The notes: generated by a model not told the origin, from the letters alone. DNA of 64,000 nt from Turnera subulata (GCA_028386065.3 JAKUCV010006644.1:65217-129216); one strand, 5' to 3'. Positions 33,587 to 46,367 are shown, numbered from the stretch's first letter. A program made the numbers and translations.

Positions 33587-35298
33587 TGATGTGGTCAATC
33601 CTACAAGTGCACAGAATCATCGTGGTACTCAAGGTCGTATCCACAGAGACTAGGCAAGATAATAAAAGATTCAAATCATATGGTGAAAATAAATAAAGAG
33701 AAATGTTATCGGAATTGAAGATTGATAATAGAGAAAATATCGAATCGAGTGTAAAGAGATTAGAAAGCAAAAGCAATAAATAAAGTAGCAATGCAAAGAC
33801 AAAAAAAGGCCTAGAACATTCAGGTGTTCACCCCCCTTCCTTTGCCATGGATCAATATACCATTTCAATTGAAACCTGTTGCACATGAATTTTGATGGGT
33901 AACAACCTATAGTGAAACTATCCGCTCTCGCCAGTCTAGTTTCGTCTCAAAGAGTCACCTAATCACTTTCGTCAATTAGATTATCTCTACGAGCAGAGAC
34001 GCTTGTTGTTGCTACTGATTCCACGATAACCTAAACCCTTTAAGCATTTAGATTAAAGATGATTGATGATTTTCAGATAATAGACTTCTCCTCTCGGTAC
34101 TTCACCTATTACGTAGAAGTTGCAATAAAGCTGGCCACTTCCTTAAAGCAAGAAATAAGCTCACAACAATCAATCAAAATTACTTTGTGAATGAAATGCA
34201 ACAAATGGTACATCAAACCGTAGCAAATTTAGGGTAGGCTACATCCCTATGATCTAAAATGTGAAATTAGTTCATGAATGAACTTGGAACAACAAAGAAA
34301 AATGGAGAAGACTTGGTTTCCTCACAGACAATCTCACAAGAAAATCAAAGGAAAATAACTTGAGCAGAATTTTGGTTTGAATGTGTGTGTGGCTTCTCCT
34401 CTTCACCTTTCAGGTCTCACTCTTTTGTAGTGCTTCTTCACTAGTTGGACAGCTTGGAGATGACATTTTTTAATGTCCTTTAGCTATCAAATTCATGCTG
34501 GAAAGGGCCTAAATGTTGAAGGCATTGCTGGTGGGGTGGTTGTAATGGATGGGTTGTCACTTACTTTTCCACTCTAGCAAGAATATTCCTTCTTTTTGCA
34601 TGTGCTAATGGTTGAGCTTCCTTTACATGAAATTGAGTTAGTTTCCAGGATGTTTTATACTCTTTGAATGCCTTCCATGCTGTCCACTCAGATTGTCCAA
34701 CAAAGCATGAGCTAATGGTTGCCATGATGCCTTTCTAGAAGGGTCACATTGTTAACAACTCAGAACCCGAAACTGGCAGGCATATTTGGGACCCCTAGAC
34801 AGCCGAATTGGACTTTTGGATATTCTAAAAAGTTGTAGATAATTCCTTCATCTTTCTTTCCATATAAAGAACTCCCAAATTGGACTTGTGTAGTAGGAGT
34901 TATGATGAAAAAACCGAGACTGGGTCGGTGGCCAGTGCAGGATTCCTGCACCTCGGTGGCCACAAGGCCAAAAATTATGAACTTTATACCACTGGAAATC
35001 TCAGGATGTCTACTTTCATCTCCAACTGGTTTCATGTTAATTGGACATCTGCGGCTCTTGAAAACGGCCAAAGCGTGAACTGTGCTCAAGTTTCTGCCCG
35101 GTTTCCAGCTTTGGCCGAAATCGATCGTTTTCGGTAGCGAAATGGGTCTATTTTATACCTGAAATAAAAATTCTCAGCTCAAGCAATTCATTCAAAAATT
35201 AAACAAAGAAAGATGAGTAAATGTATTATTTTTATTCAAAATAATAATAATAAAGTTGTTTTCATGCCTTTAATGCTATGTGAAATATGTGCATATCA
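33587..35298 (-). repeat. Athila array LTR2 (shared middle LTR)
   Basis: 1712 bp. Primer-binding site of A lies on its left and polypurine tract of B on its right. It has private small deletions relative to LTR1 and LTR3, for example near 33877 and about 35 bp near 34955. Confidence 0.93.
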
Positions 35299-35312
35299 AA
35301 TACCCCCAAACC
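35299..35312 (-). other. Polypurine tract of internal B
   Basis: Same sequence as at 1972-1985. Confidence 0.8.
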
Positions 35313-36380
35313 TAAACTTTTGCTTGTCCCTAAGCAAAAAAAATTATAAACATGGTGAGTTGAAAATGATATGCACCGATTCCTTTTCTCAACTCTGATC
35401 CAATGTGACTTGCTTACAATTAACTTGTTCTTTAGACTTAAAAGAGTCGTGAAAATCAAAAGTGAATCAAGTCACTTCACCCAGCTAAGTTTAACAAAGA
35501 AACAGAGATCAAATTTCCACACAAGATTATGCTAGTCGGTCCTTCTTTGGTATTGCTTTTGATCAATAAGAGGTGTTTGAACATCCCATATGCACATCCA
35601 AGGTTTGCACTTCCACTAATGGACACAACTCTTGAATTTAAGATCATTAGGTCTTTAAGGGTTGTAATGGGGCAAGGTTGGTGTATCAACAAGGGGTAAA
35701 GGTAAACAAAGTATCTGTTGAAGTTGTGGATTTCCTCCTAAAATTGAGTTTCTTCTTGCTTCGTACTAACTATGATGTTGTCTTTAGATCTTTTCTTCTC
35801 CTTTTTTTTTCTTTTTTTTTAATAGCGATCATACGCCTGCGTTTGTTAGATTTTGATGAACTACAGCGATGACCACAATGTAGTGAAGAAATGCAAAAGA
35901 CCCCCGTATGTTGGTGGGCTTAGGTGCATGACTGCAAATTTTGTTCTCCTCCTTGCAGCAAGTTCAGTCAATTTTTTTTCAATGAGCAATACTAGTAATA
36001 GGAGGTTAGACATCATCAACTTAACAAATAAAAGAGTAGAATAAATCAAGGATAATTATGTTGATCAGGCACATGATGGTCACTTAATTGGTTACTATGG
36101 GGTGAAAGGTGATTGATGTGGGTATAGAAAAAAACATTTGACCATCATACTAGGCTCAAAGTGGTGAACTAGGAATAATGTGATCAAGGGTTGGCCAAGG
36201 TTTATATGTGGTGAAAGTCAAGGAATGCCTAACTCATTTCTTAAATCAAGGTTGTGTCTAGATTTCGCCTTAGTAAAAACGATGAATGTGTTCTAGGACT
36301 GTGCAATTAAACGCAATTGAAACACCTCAATTAATTTTTTTTTTAAAGCTAAGAGCAAACCAAATCCTTAGGACATCTTC
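35313..36380 (-). other. Internal B non-coding 3' region, left part
   Basis: Collinear with 1986-3045 of internal A. No coding region recognised. Ends at target duplication TCTTC (36376-36380) of element G. Confidence 0.7.
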
Positions 36381-38534
36381 TGATGCGTGCTTTGTGTAAT
36401 TTCCTGCAAGTGCATAGGGTTGTTGTAGTGCGTATCAAGGTCGTATCCACAGGGACTGGGTGGAATCCGTTTTCCTTCTATCTTAGACTAATTAGACTTG
36501 AAAGCAATTAAACGGTGATGGATTTGGTGAATAATTATTAAGAAGCAAAATAAACAGTAAAATAAATGTAATAATAGATTAAATGAGGGAGAGATCAGGA
36601 ATGGTGAATTCTTAGGCATCCGGGATCCACATGTCCTGGTTTGTGCTCACGAACTGCTCTACAGCCTCAGTCACAGACTGACACTGTGATGAGGCTGTGA
36701 CTAATGAGATGTCTTGCCGGGGCTCCCAACCTAAGGTACTATCAACAACTTTCGATCTTATTAATAGTTCCTTAAGCTTCCATCTACCCCTTGTCACTAG
36801 AGCAGACGTCCACTTAGGGATGAAGTTTAATGTTGGTGCTGGTTCCCACAGCCTCTCCTTACCTTCTTTCGAATGCTTAAGGAGTGAAGGTTGACTATTG
36901 TAGGTCTAGCACTTCTGGCTTCTCCTTTCGGTTCTTCACCAGGTTGCTACTGAAATAAGAGTATGCTATCCAATAATCAATCAAGAATCAAATTAGGAGG
37001 TGGTTATCTCTTGACTATGCTGTCACAGACTGAGGCTGTGCTTGACACAACTCGACACTGTCGACAGCAACATACACTGTGACAGGCTGAGGCTGTGCTG
37101 GGCGCAGTCTGAGGTTGTGGCCGACTAAAGGGTCAATTATAAGGATTGGTTCTTGCAGGCGCTCTCAACCTATACTGAACCCATTTGTTTTCACTAACAG
37201 GTTCCTCCCAAGGTTCTCATCTTCCAAGTGCTTTCGCATACGTCAAACTCAAGGGGGATGAAGATTTGGAGTTGAGGCTAATTCCCCAATTAGTTTCTAA
37301 TTCTGTCACGAGTTAAAAACTAAGGTTTGGTTGTTGTTTTTCTGGTAACTATGGTTTTTCCTTTCGGTCCTTCACCTAGCTACCTGAGTTCATGCTTTGG
37401 TTTGATCAGAACCTAGACATGGATTAATAACTCAACAACTAAAGCAAGAAGGAAGGGGTTAAAACAAGAGCAGTTCATTAAACACAAATCGGGTACATGC
37501 TTCCCCCTTCAACCTAAGAGGGGTTGTTTAGTTCATGCTCAGAATTACAAAAATATTGGAAATAAAGATGGGCATAGGTTTTGGAACAGATTGGAGGTTA
37601 GGGGCGACACAATTTTTTGCAGAAAAAAACATGCAGAATCGTGTACCCCCTTGAAAACCCAAGGTTCCGGGTTTAAACCTCTGTTCCAGAACTTCTGTGA
37701 TTTTCTGGGTGTATGATCTCTGGATTCCTCGATGCCAGGATGTTCTTTCTCCTCTTCTCTTCATCCTTTTTGTAGATGCAGCTCCCTTCTCTTCCTCCTC
37801 CCCATCTGTTGGAGAGCATGGGTGTTTGGGCAAGTTGGCTCCTCTGTCCTTCAGCGTGTGTGTCAGGATAGGCATGATGGGCAGCAAGTTGATTGGTGGA
37901 TTGTGAGTTCCAAGGCACCCTTTGCAGAGGATAATTGTTCTTTAAGGAGATTCCCTTTGGATGTCATGTGCCCATTGCTCCTTTTCCTTCAAAGTGCTCT
38001 GGGAACGTCAGGAGAATGATTGTTTATGTTAGTGGAGCAGGTGGTGCAAGTGGCGATATTTTTTATTCTTTTTGCATTTTCTGGGTTTCTGCAGGATGCA
38101 CAGCCTCACGCTGTGGCTGAGGCTGTAGCAGTTCACCTAAAATTCTTCCTTTAATTAAATCCTGTTTCTTTTGCCGATGGTGAGATGTCATGAGGACTTC
38201 TTGGATCGAAGTAAGGGCAATGAGATTCAGTATAAATCTAGTGATTTGAGGGTGGTTTGAGACCTCCAATTGAATTCTCGATGAACAACAGCCTCAGTCA
38301 CAGCCTCAAGGGTTCTGTCACATGCTCACGCTGTGCTGAGGCTGTATCTTCAAATTCTTCAATGAAATCCTCCCAAATTGGTTGAAATGTACCTGAAATC
38401 ACTAATTATGCAGTGAAGGATAGGAATACAGGAAATACGACGGAATTATGCATAGGAGGCATATAATCATGAAATAATGAGCACATATCATGCCTGAAAT
38501 CATGCCTAAAATTATGCATATTTCAGGTGCATCA
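36381..38534 (-). repeat. Element G 3' LTR with scattered CAGCCTCAGTCACAG-like motifs
   Basis: 2154 bp. The words CAGCCTCAG, TCACAGACTGA and GAGGCTGTG, which overlap as complementary pairs, recur near 36662-36700, 37020-37120, 38097-38130 and 38288-38350. The conserved block CAAGGTCGTATCCACAG near its left end also occurs in the Athila array LTRs. Confidence 0.85.
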
Positions 38535-38999
38535 AAATACCCCAAACTGAAGATTTTGCTTGTCCTCAAGCAAACAGAAGAGTAAAAGGAGGCATGATTT
38601 AAAGGGGAGAGAAGGCTATTCTCAATGCATCAAGTTTTCACTATGCTTCACCCTTGTGATGTCTCAATTTAAGCATTCTTAAATTTTCCTCCAAAACTGC
38701 ATCAATCTCAATCAAATTCCTTGTCAGTAAATTTTTTTCATAAAAATCACAGGAGTAATCATGCAACTAACCTCCAATCATCTATCGTCAAAGGGATCCT
38801 GCCAAAATCATTTTTCGATAAATGGAAACATTACCTCATATGCAGACCCATTATCCCTTATCTCCACTAATTATGCAGTGAAGGATAGGAATACAGGAAA
38901 TACGACGGAATTATGCATAGGAGGCATATAATCATGAAATAATGAGCACATATCATGCCTGAAATCATGCCTAAAACTATGCATATTTCAGGTGCATCG
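36381..38999 (-). mobile_element. Element G: second Athila-type family, internally deleted
   Basis: Flanked by TCTTC at 36376-36380 and 39000-39004; the empty site is at 3050-3056 in internal A. It consists of one full LTR (36381-38534, TGATGCGTGC...GGTGCATCA), about 330 bp of interior starting with a polypurine tract (minus strand TTTGGGGTATTT), and only the outer 134 bp of the second LTR (38866-38999, ending GCATCG). One deletion therefore removed nearly the whole interior and most of the 5' LTR. Both LTR ends and the post-tract sequence resemble the Athila array, so G is a related family. Confidence 0.9.
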
Positions 39000-39004
39000 T
39001 CTTC

Positions 39005-39500
39005 CTAGTGATCTTGTTTAGAAATCCAAACTTGTCTTTTATCAAACTCATATGAGCTAGGTGACTTGAAAACTTTTATCACAATGTCTCTTTATAAGCC
39101 ATACAAGGAACAAATTCAATCCAATCAACAAAGTCCCATAGTTTCAGGCCTGATCAAGAAGAATAAAGGCGTGAATGGAAAAATAAAACAAAATGTAAAA
39201 CAACAAATGCACTCGAATGAAATGAAATGCAATTTGAATAGAAAGAAGAATCCAAAGTGTAATGAGAAAGAATAGAATGATAAGGTGAATGACAAGGTGC
39301 ATAACAACTTAGCTTATCAAAGTATGTTTTGAAGCATCGAATATATAAATTTAGGGATTTGAGTTTAGGAATGCTTCCCTATTTGTCGTGAAGTCATCAT
39401 GCTCCTTGGTTTCAGCCACTTGATCCTCTTTCCTTCTCTTTCTTTGACTTGCCTCCCGAACAGCGCTTCTTTAACGTCTTGTAGCTGGACATGAGGTTTG
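39005..39500 (-). other. Internal B non-coding 3' region, right part
   Basis: Collinear with 3056-3545 of internal A. No coding region recognised. Confidence 0.7.
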
Positions 39501-42500
39501 TCAAGGCATAGGCGGATTTGCTATTGACAAAATCACTTGGTCGCCAATTCTATCATCCATTTTGAACAGCTTGAGGCGCTGTCCATTGACTTTGAATGGC
39601 TCAGATTCTCCATTGGTGATCTCCACATCTCCATGGGGAAAGCTTTGAACCACGGTGAATGGTCCGGACCACCAGGATCGAAGTTTCCCAGGAAAGAGCT
39701 TCATTCTAGAATTGAAGAGAAGCACTTTGTCTCCTGGGGTGGAACTCTTTCTTTAGAATATGTTTGTCATGCCATTTCTTTGTTCTCTCCTTGTAGATGC
39801 GGGAGTTCTCATAAGCTGCAAGGCGCAACTCCTCTAACTTATTAAGCTGCAAAAAGCGTTGTTCTCCTGCTGCCTTCATGTCTAAATTGATGTTCTTGAT
39901 GGCCCAATAGGCTTTGTGCTCAAGTTCAACGGGCAAGTGGCATGCCTTTCCATACACAAGTCGGCAGGGAGTGGCTCTAAGAGGGGTCCTGTACGCTGTC
40001 CTATATGCCCAAAGGGCATCATCGAGTTTGAGGGCCCAATCCTTACGAGTTTGTCCTACCGTCTTCCCCAAGATTTACTTGATTTGTCGGTTTGAGACCT
40101 CTACTTGCCCACTTGTTTGGGGATGGTAGGATGTTGCCACCTTATGAGTGACTCCATATTTCTTCAAGAGGTCAGCAAACTTCTTGTTGCAAAAGTGGGA
40201 ACCTCCATCACTTATAATGGCTCTTGGAACTCCAAATCTAGTGAATATGTTCCTTTTCAAGAACTTAGTCACCACATCAGCCGTGTTTGTTGGTGAGGCG
40301 ATTGCTTCTACCCATTTTGAGACATAGTCCACTCCAACTAGGATGTATTCATTCTTCCAAGAAGAAGGAAAAGAGCCCATAAAATCAATTCCCCAAACAT
40401 AAAATACTTCCACCTCTAAAATGCCAGTTTGAGGCATCTCATTTCTTTGAGAAACATTCCCGGTTCTTTGGCATTGGTTGCATGCATCAACAAAATGCTT
40501 GGCATCTCGAAAAAGTGTTGGCCAATAAAAACTAGATTGCAACACCTTTGCTGCCGTCTTGTCAGCTCCATGGTGTCCTCCGTATGGTGAATTATGGCAG
40601 CAAGTAAGGATGTCTCGAAATTCACCATCAGGGACACATCTCTGAATCATGCCATCTCCACATCTCTTGAACAACAAAGGATGATCCCATATGTAGTACT
40701 TCAGGTCTGAAAAGAACTTCTTTTGGTTGTAGTCCAAGTTGGGTGGTAAAGCCCCACATGCTAAGTAATTGGCATATGATGTAAACCATGGTGTAGTTTT
40801 GTCGAAAACTCTTTGGACTGCTGCAATCAAGTTTTCATCAAGAAAGGAATCATCAATTGGAACTTCATTACTCCCGACTTTCTCCTGTTGCTCTTGTGTC
40901 AATCGGGAAAGATGATCGGCTACTACATTTTCAGTCCCCTTTTTGTCTTTAATCTCAAGATCAAACTCTTGAAGAAGTAGGATCCACCTAAGTAGGCGAG
41001 GCTTGGTTTCTTTCTTCGTCAGCAAATACTTGAGTGCAGCATGGTCGGTATGCACAATCACTTTGGAGCCCAGTAAGTATTGCCGAAACTTCTCAATGGC
41101 AAACACCACAGCCAAGAGCTCTTTCTCTGTGGTTGCATAGTTGACTTGAGCATCATCCAAGGTCTGGCTTGCATAGTAAATGGCATGAACTTTTCCATCC
41201 TTTTTCTGTCCGAGCACAGCACCTATGGCATAGTTACTAGCATCACACATGATTTCGAATGGAAGTGACCAATCCGGCGGTTGCATGATTGGATCTGAAA
41301 TTAAAGCTTGTTTCCACCTACAAAATGCATCTAGACAAGACTCATCAAATACAAATTCGACGTCCTTATTAAGGGGAATCGTCAATGGTTTTACAACCTT
41401 TGAGAAGTCCTTAATAAAGCGTCGGTAAAATCCAGCATGTCCAAGAAAACTCCTCACGGCACGGATGGAATTAGGTGGTGGCAATTTTTCTATAACTTCT
41501 ATCTTTGCTTTATCAACTTCAATGCCACGGTGTGAAACTAAATGTCCAAGTACTATGCCTTCTTGTACCATGAAATGACACTTTTCCCAATTTAAAACAA
41601 GGTTAGACTCTACACAACGTTGCAAAACCTTGGACAAGTTATCAAGACAGTTCTGAAACGAAGTTCCATAAATCGAAAAATCATCCATAAACACTTCCAT
41701 AATCAATTCAAGAAAATTATCACATATGGCCATCATGCATCTTTGAAATGTAGCAGGTGCATTACAGAGCCCAAAGGGCATGCATCTATATGCAAATGTA
41801 CCATATGGACATGTAAATGTTGTCTTTTCTTGATGATGGGGATGAATGGGAATTTGAAAGAATCCTGAATAACCATCCAAGTAGCAAAAATAAGAATGTT
41901 TAGCTAACCTTTCAGGCATTTGATCAATAAAGGGAAGGGCAAAGTTATCTTTCCTAGTGGCTGAATTGAGTTTCCTATAATCAATGCACATTCTCCATCC
42001 GGTTACGGTCCTAGTAGGGATAAGTTCATTATTTTCATTTTGGACAGCCGTTATCCCTCCTTTCTTTGGTACAACATGGACTGGACTCACCCAATTACTA
42101 TCTGAAATTGGATAGATTATCCCTGCACTCAAAAGTTTGAGAATTTCCTTTTTAACCACTTCTTTCATGTTCTTATTTAATCGTCTTTGATGTTCAATGC
42201 TAGGTTTGGCTCCTTCTTCCAAATGAATTCTATGCATGCAAAAACTAGGACTGATTCCAGTAAGATCATCAATGCTATATCCTATAGCTTTACGAAATTT
42301 TCTCAAAACACTCAACACTTGTTCCTCTTCTTCATGTGTCAGTGCAGCATTAATTATCACAGGACAAGTAGAATTTGGTTCCAAGAAAGTGTACCTTAGT
42401 TTTGGAGGCAATTGTTTCAACTCCACTTTCGGGGCTGCTTGGTGCTTGCTTTCCGTTTGATTCATACGTTGTTGCAATGGTTCAGCCCCAGCTTTGCCAA

Positions 42501-42747
42501 AATTTTCAGGTTCGTGTCCATTTCCGATCGAGCAAATGTACTCGTGCATTTCAGATCCTAATTCATCAAAGGTTAAAAGTGTGTCAGTTTGATCATAAAA
42601 TGGTCCTTCTCTATCGATTTCTTCAGCTACCAAATCTTTACAAGCATCCACTTGGTAACACATGTTTGCATTCATTTCATTCTTTGCTGCCCCCGAAATG
42701 TTGAACTCCACAATGTCAGAGCCAACCTTGAGGATTAACTTTCCTTG
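39501..42747 (-). pseudogene. Athila internal B: pol, nearly intact
   Basis: The best-preserved coding region in the window. From right to left: spacer after protease, reverse transcriptase ([40 protein letters not shown]), RNase H ([38 protein letters not shown]), integrase zinc finger ([10 protein letters not shown] ... CNQCQRTGN), core Asp in WGIDFMGSF, second Asp in [10 protein letters not shown], Glu in [10 protein letters not shown], and the C-terminal [10 protein letters not shown]. It is open for nearly 900 codons until a single stop at 40075-40077 (TAA; internal A has CAA). An extra G near 39740 then shifts the last ~75 codons. It makes the enzymes that copy element RNA and insert the DNA; here it is probably inactive because of these changes and the solo LTR upstream. 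Confidence 0.95.
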
Positions 42748-44266
42748 TGTTAGTGTAATATGCCCAAAAGCCAAACTATGGATGATTGTATGTAATCATG
42801 TATATATATATATATATATATATATATTGAGGTTATTCCAATAAATATGATTATGAGATAAGCGCTTGCACATATTTATAACCCTAGAATACTTTGTATT
42901 CTTAAATCTCCCTAGTCGATTATTATTATGGATGGGTTGTAATAATAAATAAAGACTAGCGTATGTTGAGAATTATATGAGATATGAATTCTACATACGG
43001 GTACAAGTTAGAGAACTTGTGGACTGGACCGACCCGCATAAGAACCCTACATGGAGCGTTATATGATTGTCATTAGTGGTTCTTATATGTATTGTCCTTA
43101 AACCTGAGATCATCAAGGTTCCCAACATATGAGTCGTATACTTTGATATTATTCCTAGTCATCCGTAACTGGGTGGACTTAAGGGTAATCATTGGGTATA
43201 TGATAAATATGTAGTGGGTTTTGATTGATCAAGATGGGATTCCTCCGACCCATATAACGGATATATTATCAGATGGGTTTCTTGATAGAGTTGAACTGTA
43301 AATGCGTGGCCACGCTCGGATTATGTGATATGGTGATATCACGAGTATCCGTTTTACACAGTTAAGTCGGGGATCAAGAAACTAAGATTGAACATATACG
43401 AGATTTACATATTCCGTGTCTCGTGTTTAATCTTGATAATGGGACGAAAGGACGATGACATGTTTCCGAGGAATATTGAATCAGTACTGATCTTGTCGTC
43501 TGGGCAGCAATGATGTGTTGCTAGACGCCGCTCTTTGCTTATAATTGTAAAATGAGATTTTACAATTATTGCTAAATGTTAGAAGTGCCTACAGGGTCAC
43601 ACACATAGAATCGTTGATTCGAGCAGGTGGTTGAACCATGGTTGAACTGTGGTTCAACCGATTTGTGGTCGGACTATGGTTGGACCAGGGTCGTTTTTGG
43701 GCTGGTTTGGTTCAATAATTGTCAGAATTATTAGACCAAATTAGTGTTGTGATGTGTGATTATACATTAGTGGAGACATGATTATGTGGAGACATAATTA
43801 TGATGGGTAATGGGCCATTATGTTGGTCATAATCCCATTGTCTTTTAGCACTAATTAGGGGGTTGAGTAATCAGATTACACTTGCCTTCTCTCTCTCTCC
43901 ATTATGAGTTTTTCAGAGCTAATCACACATACTCTCATCTTCTTCATTCTTTGTGAAAGAAGGAAGAACAAAAATACCACATATAGCTCCCGGATTTCCG
44001 CTGCTAGCACCGCGTTTCGGGAGAGCTCGGGTTGGAGATCGTGTGATGATTCTAACTTGTTATCGACGGTTCGTGTGGATACCATAGAGGAGCAGGATAT
44101 CCTTTCGGCTCTAGCTGATCCGGTTCATCAGTTAGGTGAAAGATCCTAACCGTTTCAGGTATGTAAAAATTGTTATTCGGTTTAGTTGCTTCACTTGGAT
44201 ACTCTTTGGGTTTCCGGGTTTTTCCGCTGCATCTTGAGTGTCAATTTGCATGCCCGGTTACTTACA
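42748..44266 (+). mobile_element. Copia solo LTR nested in internal B
   Basis: 1519 bp, TGTTAGTGTAATATG...CGGTTACTTACA, flanked by CCTTG at 42743-42747 and 44267-44271. The empty site is continuous in internal A at about 15132-15145. No internal sequence is present, so the element was reduced by recombination between its LTRs. It contains a (TA)n tract at 42801-42828 and the GGTTGAACC/GGTTGGACC cluster near 43625-43690. It interrupts the gag-pol frame just after the protease. Confidence 0.95.
42801..42828. repeat. TA microsatellite in the solo LTR
   Basis: A pure TA run of about 14 units, not present at this length in the other Copia LTRs of the window. Confidence 0.9.
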
Positions 44267-46299
44267 CCTTGTGAACAATCGATCAAGGCACCAGCTGTAG
44301 TTGAGAATGGTCTTCCCAATATCACTGGAGTTTGAATGTCGGCTTCCATGTCCAAGACAACAAAGTCTACGGGAATGGACATGTTTCCAATTTGCACAGG
44401 AATATCTTCAAGAACTCTAATTGGATGCTTAATTGTTCGATCTGCAAGCTGCAAAGTCATTCTAGTGGGCTTGAGTTCCCCAAAGGTTAGCTTTTCAGAA
44501 AGTGATAATGGAATCAAGCTTACACTAGCTCCTAAATCACATAGTGCTCTATCAATATGTAATGGACCAATTATGCAAGGAATAGAGAAACTCCCTGGAT
44601 CTTTCCACTTGGTTGGAAGTTTTTGCAAGATGAGAGCACTACATTTCTCCGTCATTGGAATTGTTTCAGCATCTTCTATTGCTCTTTTCTTTGAGAGAAT
44701 GTCCTTAAGGAATTTGGAATAGCTTGGCATTTGAGTGATCGCTTCTGTAAATGGTAGAGTTATGCATACCTTCTTTAGCATCTGAATGAATTTTCGAAAT
44801 TGCGCATCAAACTTGGTGTTCTTATAGACTTCCGGGTATGGCAATGATGGCATGTACGGTTGAACTTCTGGTTCAGCTCCGTTTTCCTTGTCTTTGGGTT
44901 GCTTGCTTGCTGCCCCTGATTCTTCTTCTTCTTTGCTAGGTATATCACCGGACTTATCAGCTGAATTTGTCAATTGCTTGCCACTCCGCAAAGTGATAGC
45001 CTTACATTGCTCTTTTGGATTGATCTCCGGCTGTCCTGGCAATCTCCCTTGGGCATTCTGAAATTGTTGGGCATTTTGTGCAATCTGATTTTCAAGGATT
45101 TTGTTGTGTGCCTTGATTTGGGAAATCTCTTCCAAGATGGTCTTGAACATGGTGACCATATCGGGCTGAGAATTGTTTTGGTTGCCTTGGTAATGTTGCT
45201 GCCCTTGGTATGCTTGTTGGTATGGCTTCATTGATTGATGGTATTGGTTCCCTCCTTGCTGGTTGAAGTAGATGGGTTGTCTATTAATGTAATTCACTTC
45301 CTCCTGATAGAGTTTTGGGCACTCATTGAAGTGATGAGGCCCGTTGCGAGCTTCACATTTCAAAATTGTCTCCGGTGCACTTGATGATGATGCCTTTGCA
45401 AATTTTGTGTTCATCTCCTTGATTTGATGCTGCAAGGAAGCAATGGTTGCCTCTAGCATTTGCACCTTGTCAACTTGCAATACTCCATGGTGGTTTCGGC
45501 TTGTGCTTTCATCCGCTAAGTTCTCCATTAGTTGGCAAGCCTCCGGATAGAGTTTTGACATGAAGTTTCCTCCGACTATAGAGATCATGGTGGACTGCCC
45601 GGTTGGTGTAGCACCATCATAGAATGTGTTTAACAACACGGGAGGATGGATCATGTGAGTTGGGCATCTTGCAATGAGGTCTTGGTATCTCTCCCATGCA
45701 TCTTTGAGAGACTCGTCGGGCCTTTGCTTGAAGGTTAGAATTTCCCTTCGTAGTTGAGTGACTTTAGAAGATGGGAAGAATTTCTTCAAGAAAGCTGACT
45801 GGAGTTGGTCCCAAGTGTTGATGCTATTCGGTGGGAGGCTAGAGAGCCATTTTTAAGCCTTGTCTTGCACCGAATATAGGAATAGGCAGAGCCTTTTTGC
45901 ATCTTCACTACACCCATTAATCCTGAAAGTGTCACAATAAGAAAGAAAATTATGTAAATGTTGGTGAGGGTCTTCAAATGGAGTTCCAGCAAAGGTGTTT
46001 TGCTGAACCAGGGAGATTAGGCTCGGTCTAAGTTCATAGTGAGCCGATTCTATGGCTGGTTGGGCTATTCCAAATCTTGGCATGCCAGCTTGGCAAGTTA
46101 ATAATTCGTTCATGGGCACCGTGTTGAGTTCATTTCCTTCCGCCATGGTTGTTGGGATAGTTGATGGTTCTTCTTGTTGTCTAGATTTTGCTTTGAACAA
46201 CCTTTCGGGTTCTGGTGTAAACTCGAGCCTTCCGCTTTTGCTTCGGGTGTTATGGTTCATGCACCCAAAATACCTAAAACTTAGAGAAAAGGTGAACAA
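44267..46299 (-). pseudogene. Athila internal B: gag and protease
   Basis: Gag N-terminal part (46299-45853: MNHNTRSKSGRLEF, HLHNFLSYCDTFRING), then the gag core (KKFFPSSKV, ILTFKQRPDESLKDAWERYQD), a zinc knuckle, Gln-rich spacer, acidic linker and protease (ALCDLGASVSLIP, VILGRPF). The stop at 45853-45855 (TAA; A has CAA) separates the first two parts. The knuckle reads CEARNGPHHFNEC: the second Cys of CCHC is Arg, while internal A keeps it. The 57 bp missing from A are present here. The frame joins pol at 42747 when the solo LTR is ignored; the open frame that continues to 44191 is read-through into the LTR. Confidence 0.93.
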
Positions 46300-46343
46300 G
46301 AGAAAAGGCTAGTTAGATTGAACCTAAAATTACTTGACGCTAG

Positions 46344-46361
46344 TCCCCGGCAACGGCGCCA
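46344..46361 (-). other. Primer-binding site of internal B
   Basis: Minus-strand TGGCGCCGTTGCCGGGGA, identical to that of internal A. Confidence 0.92.
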
Positions 46362-46367
46362 AAAACT

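Noticed and set aside
40075..42774. Start of the 899-codon ORF at 42774 as a real initiator
   Set aside because: The first nine or so codons come from the Copia solo LTR. The natural frame comes from gag-protease at 44267.
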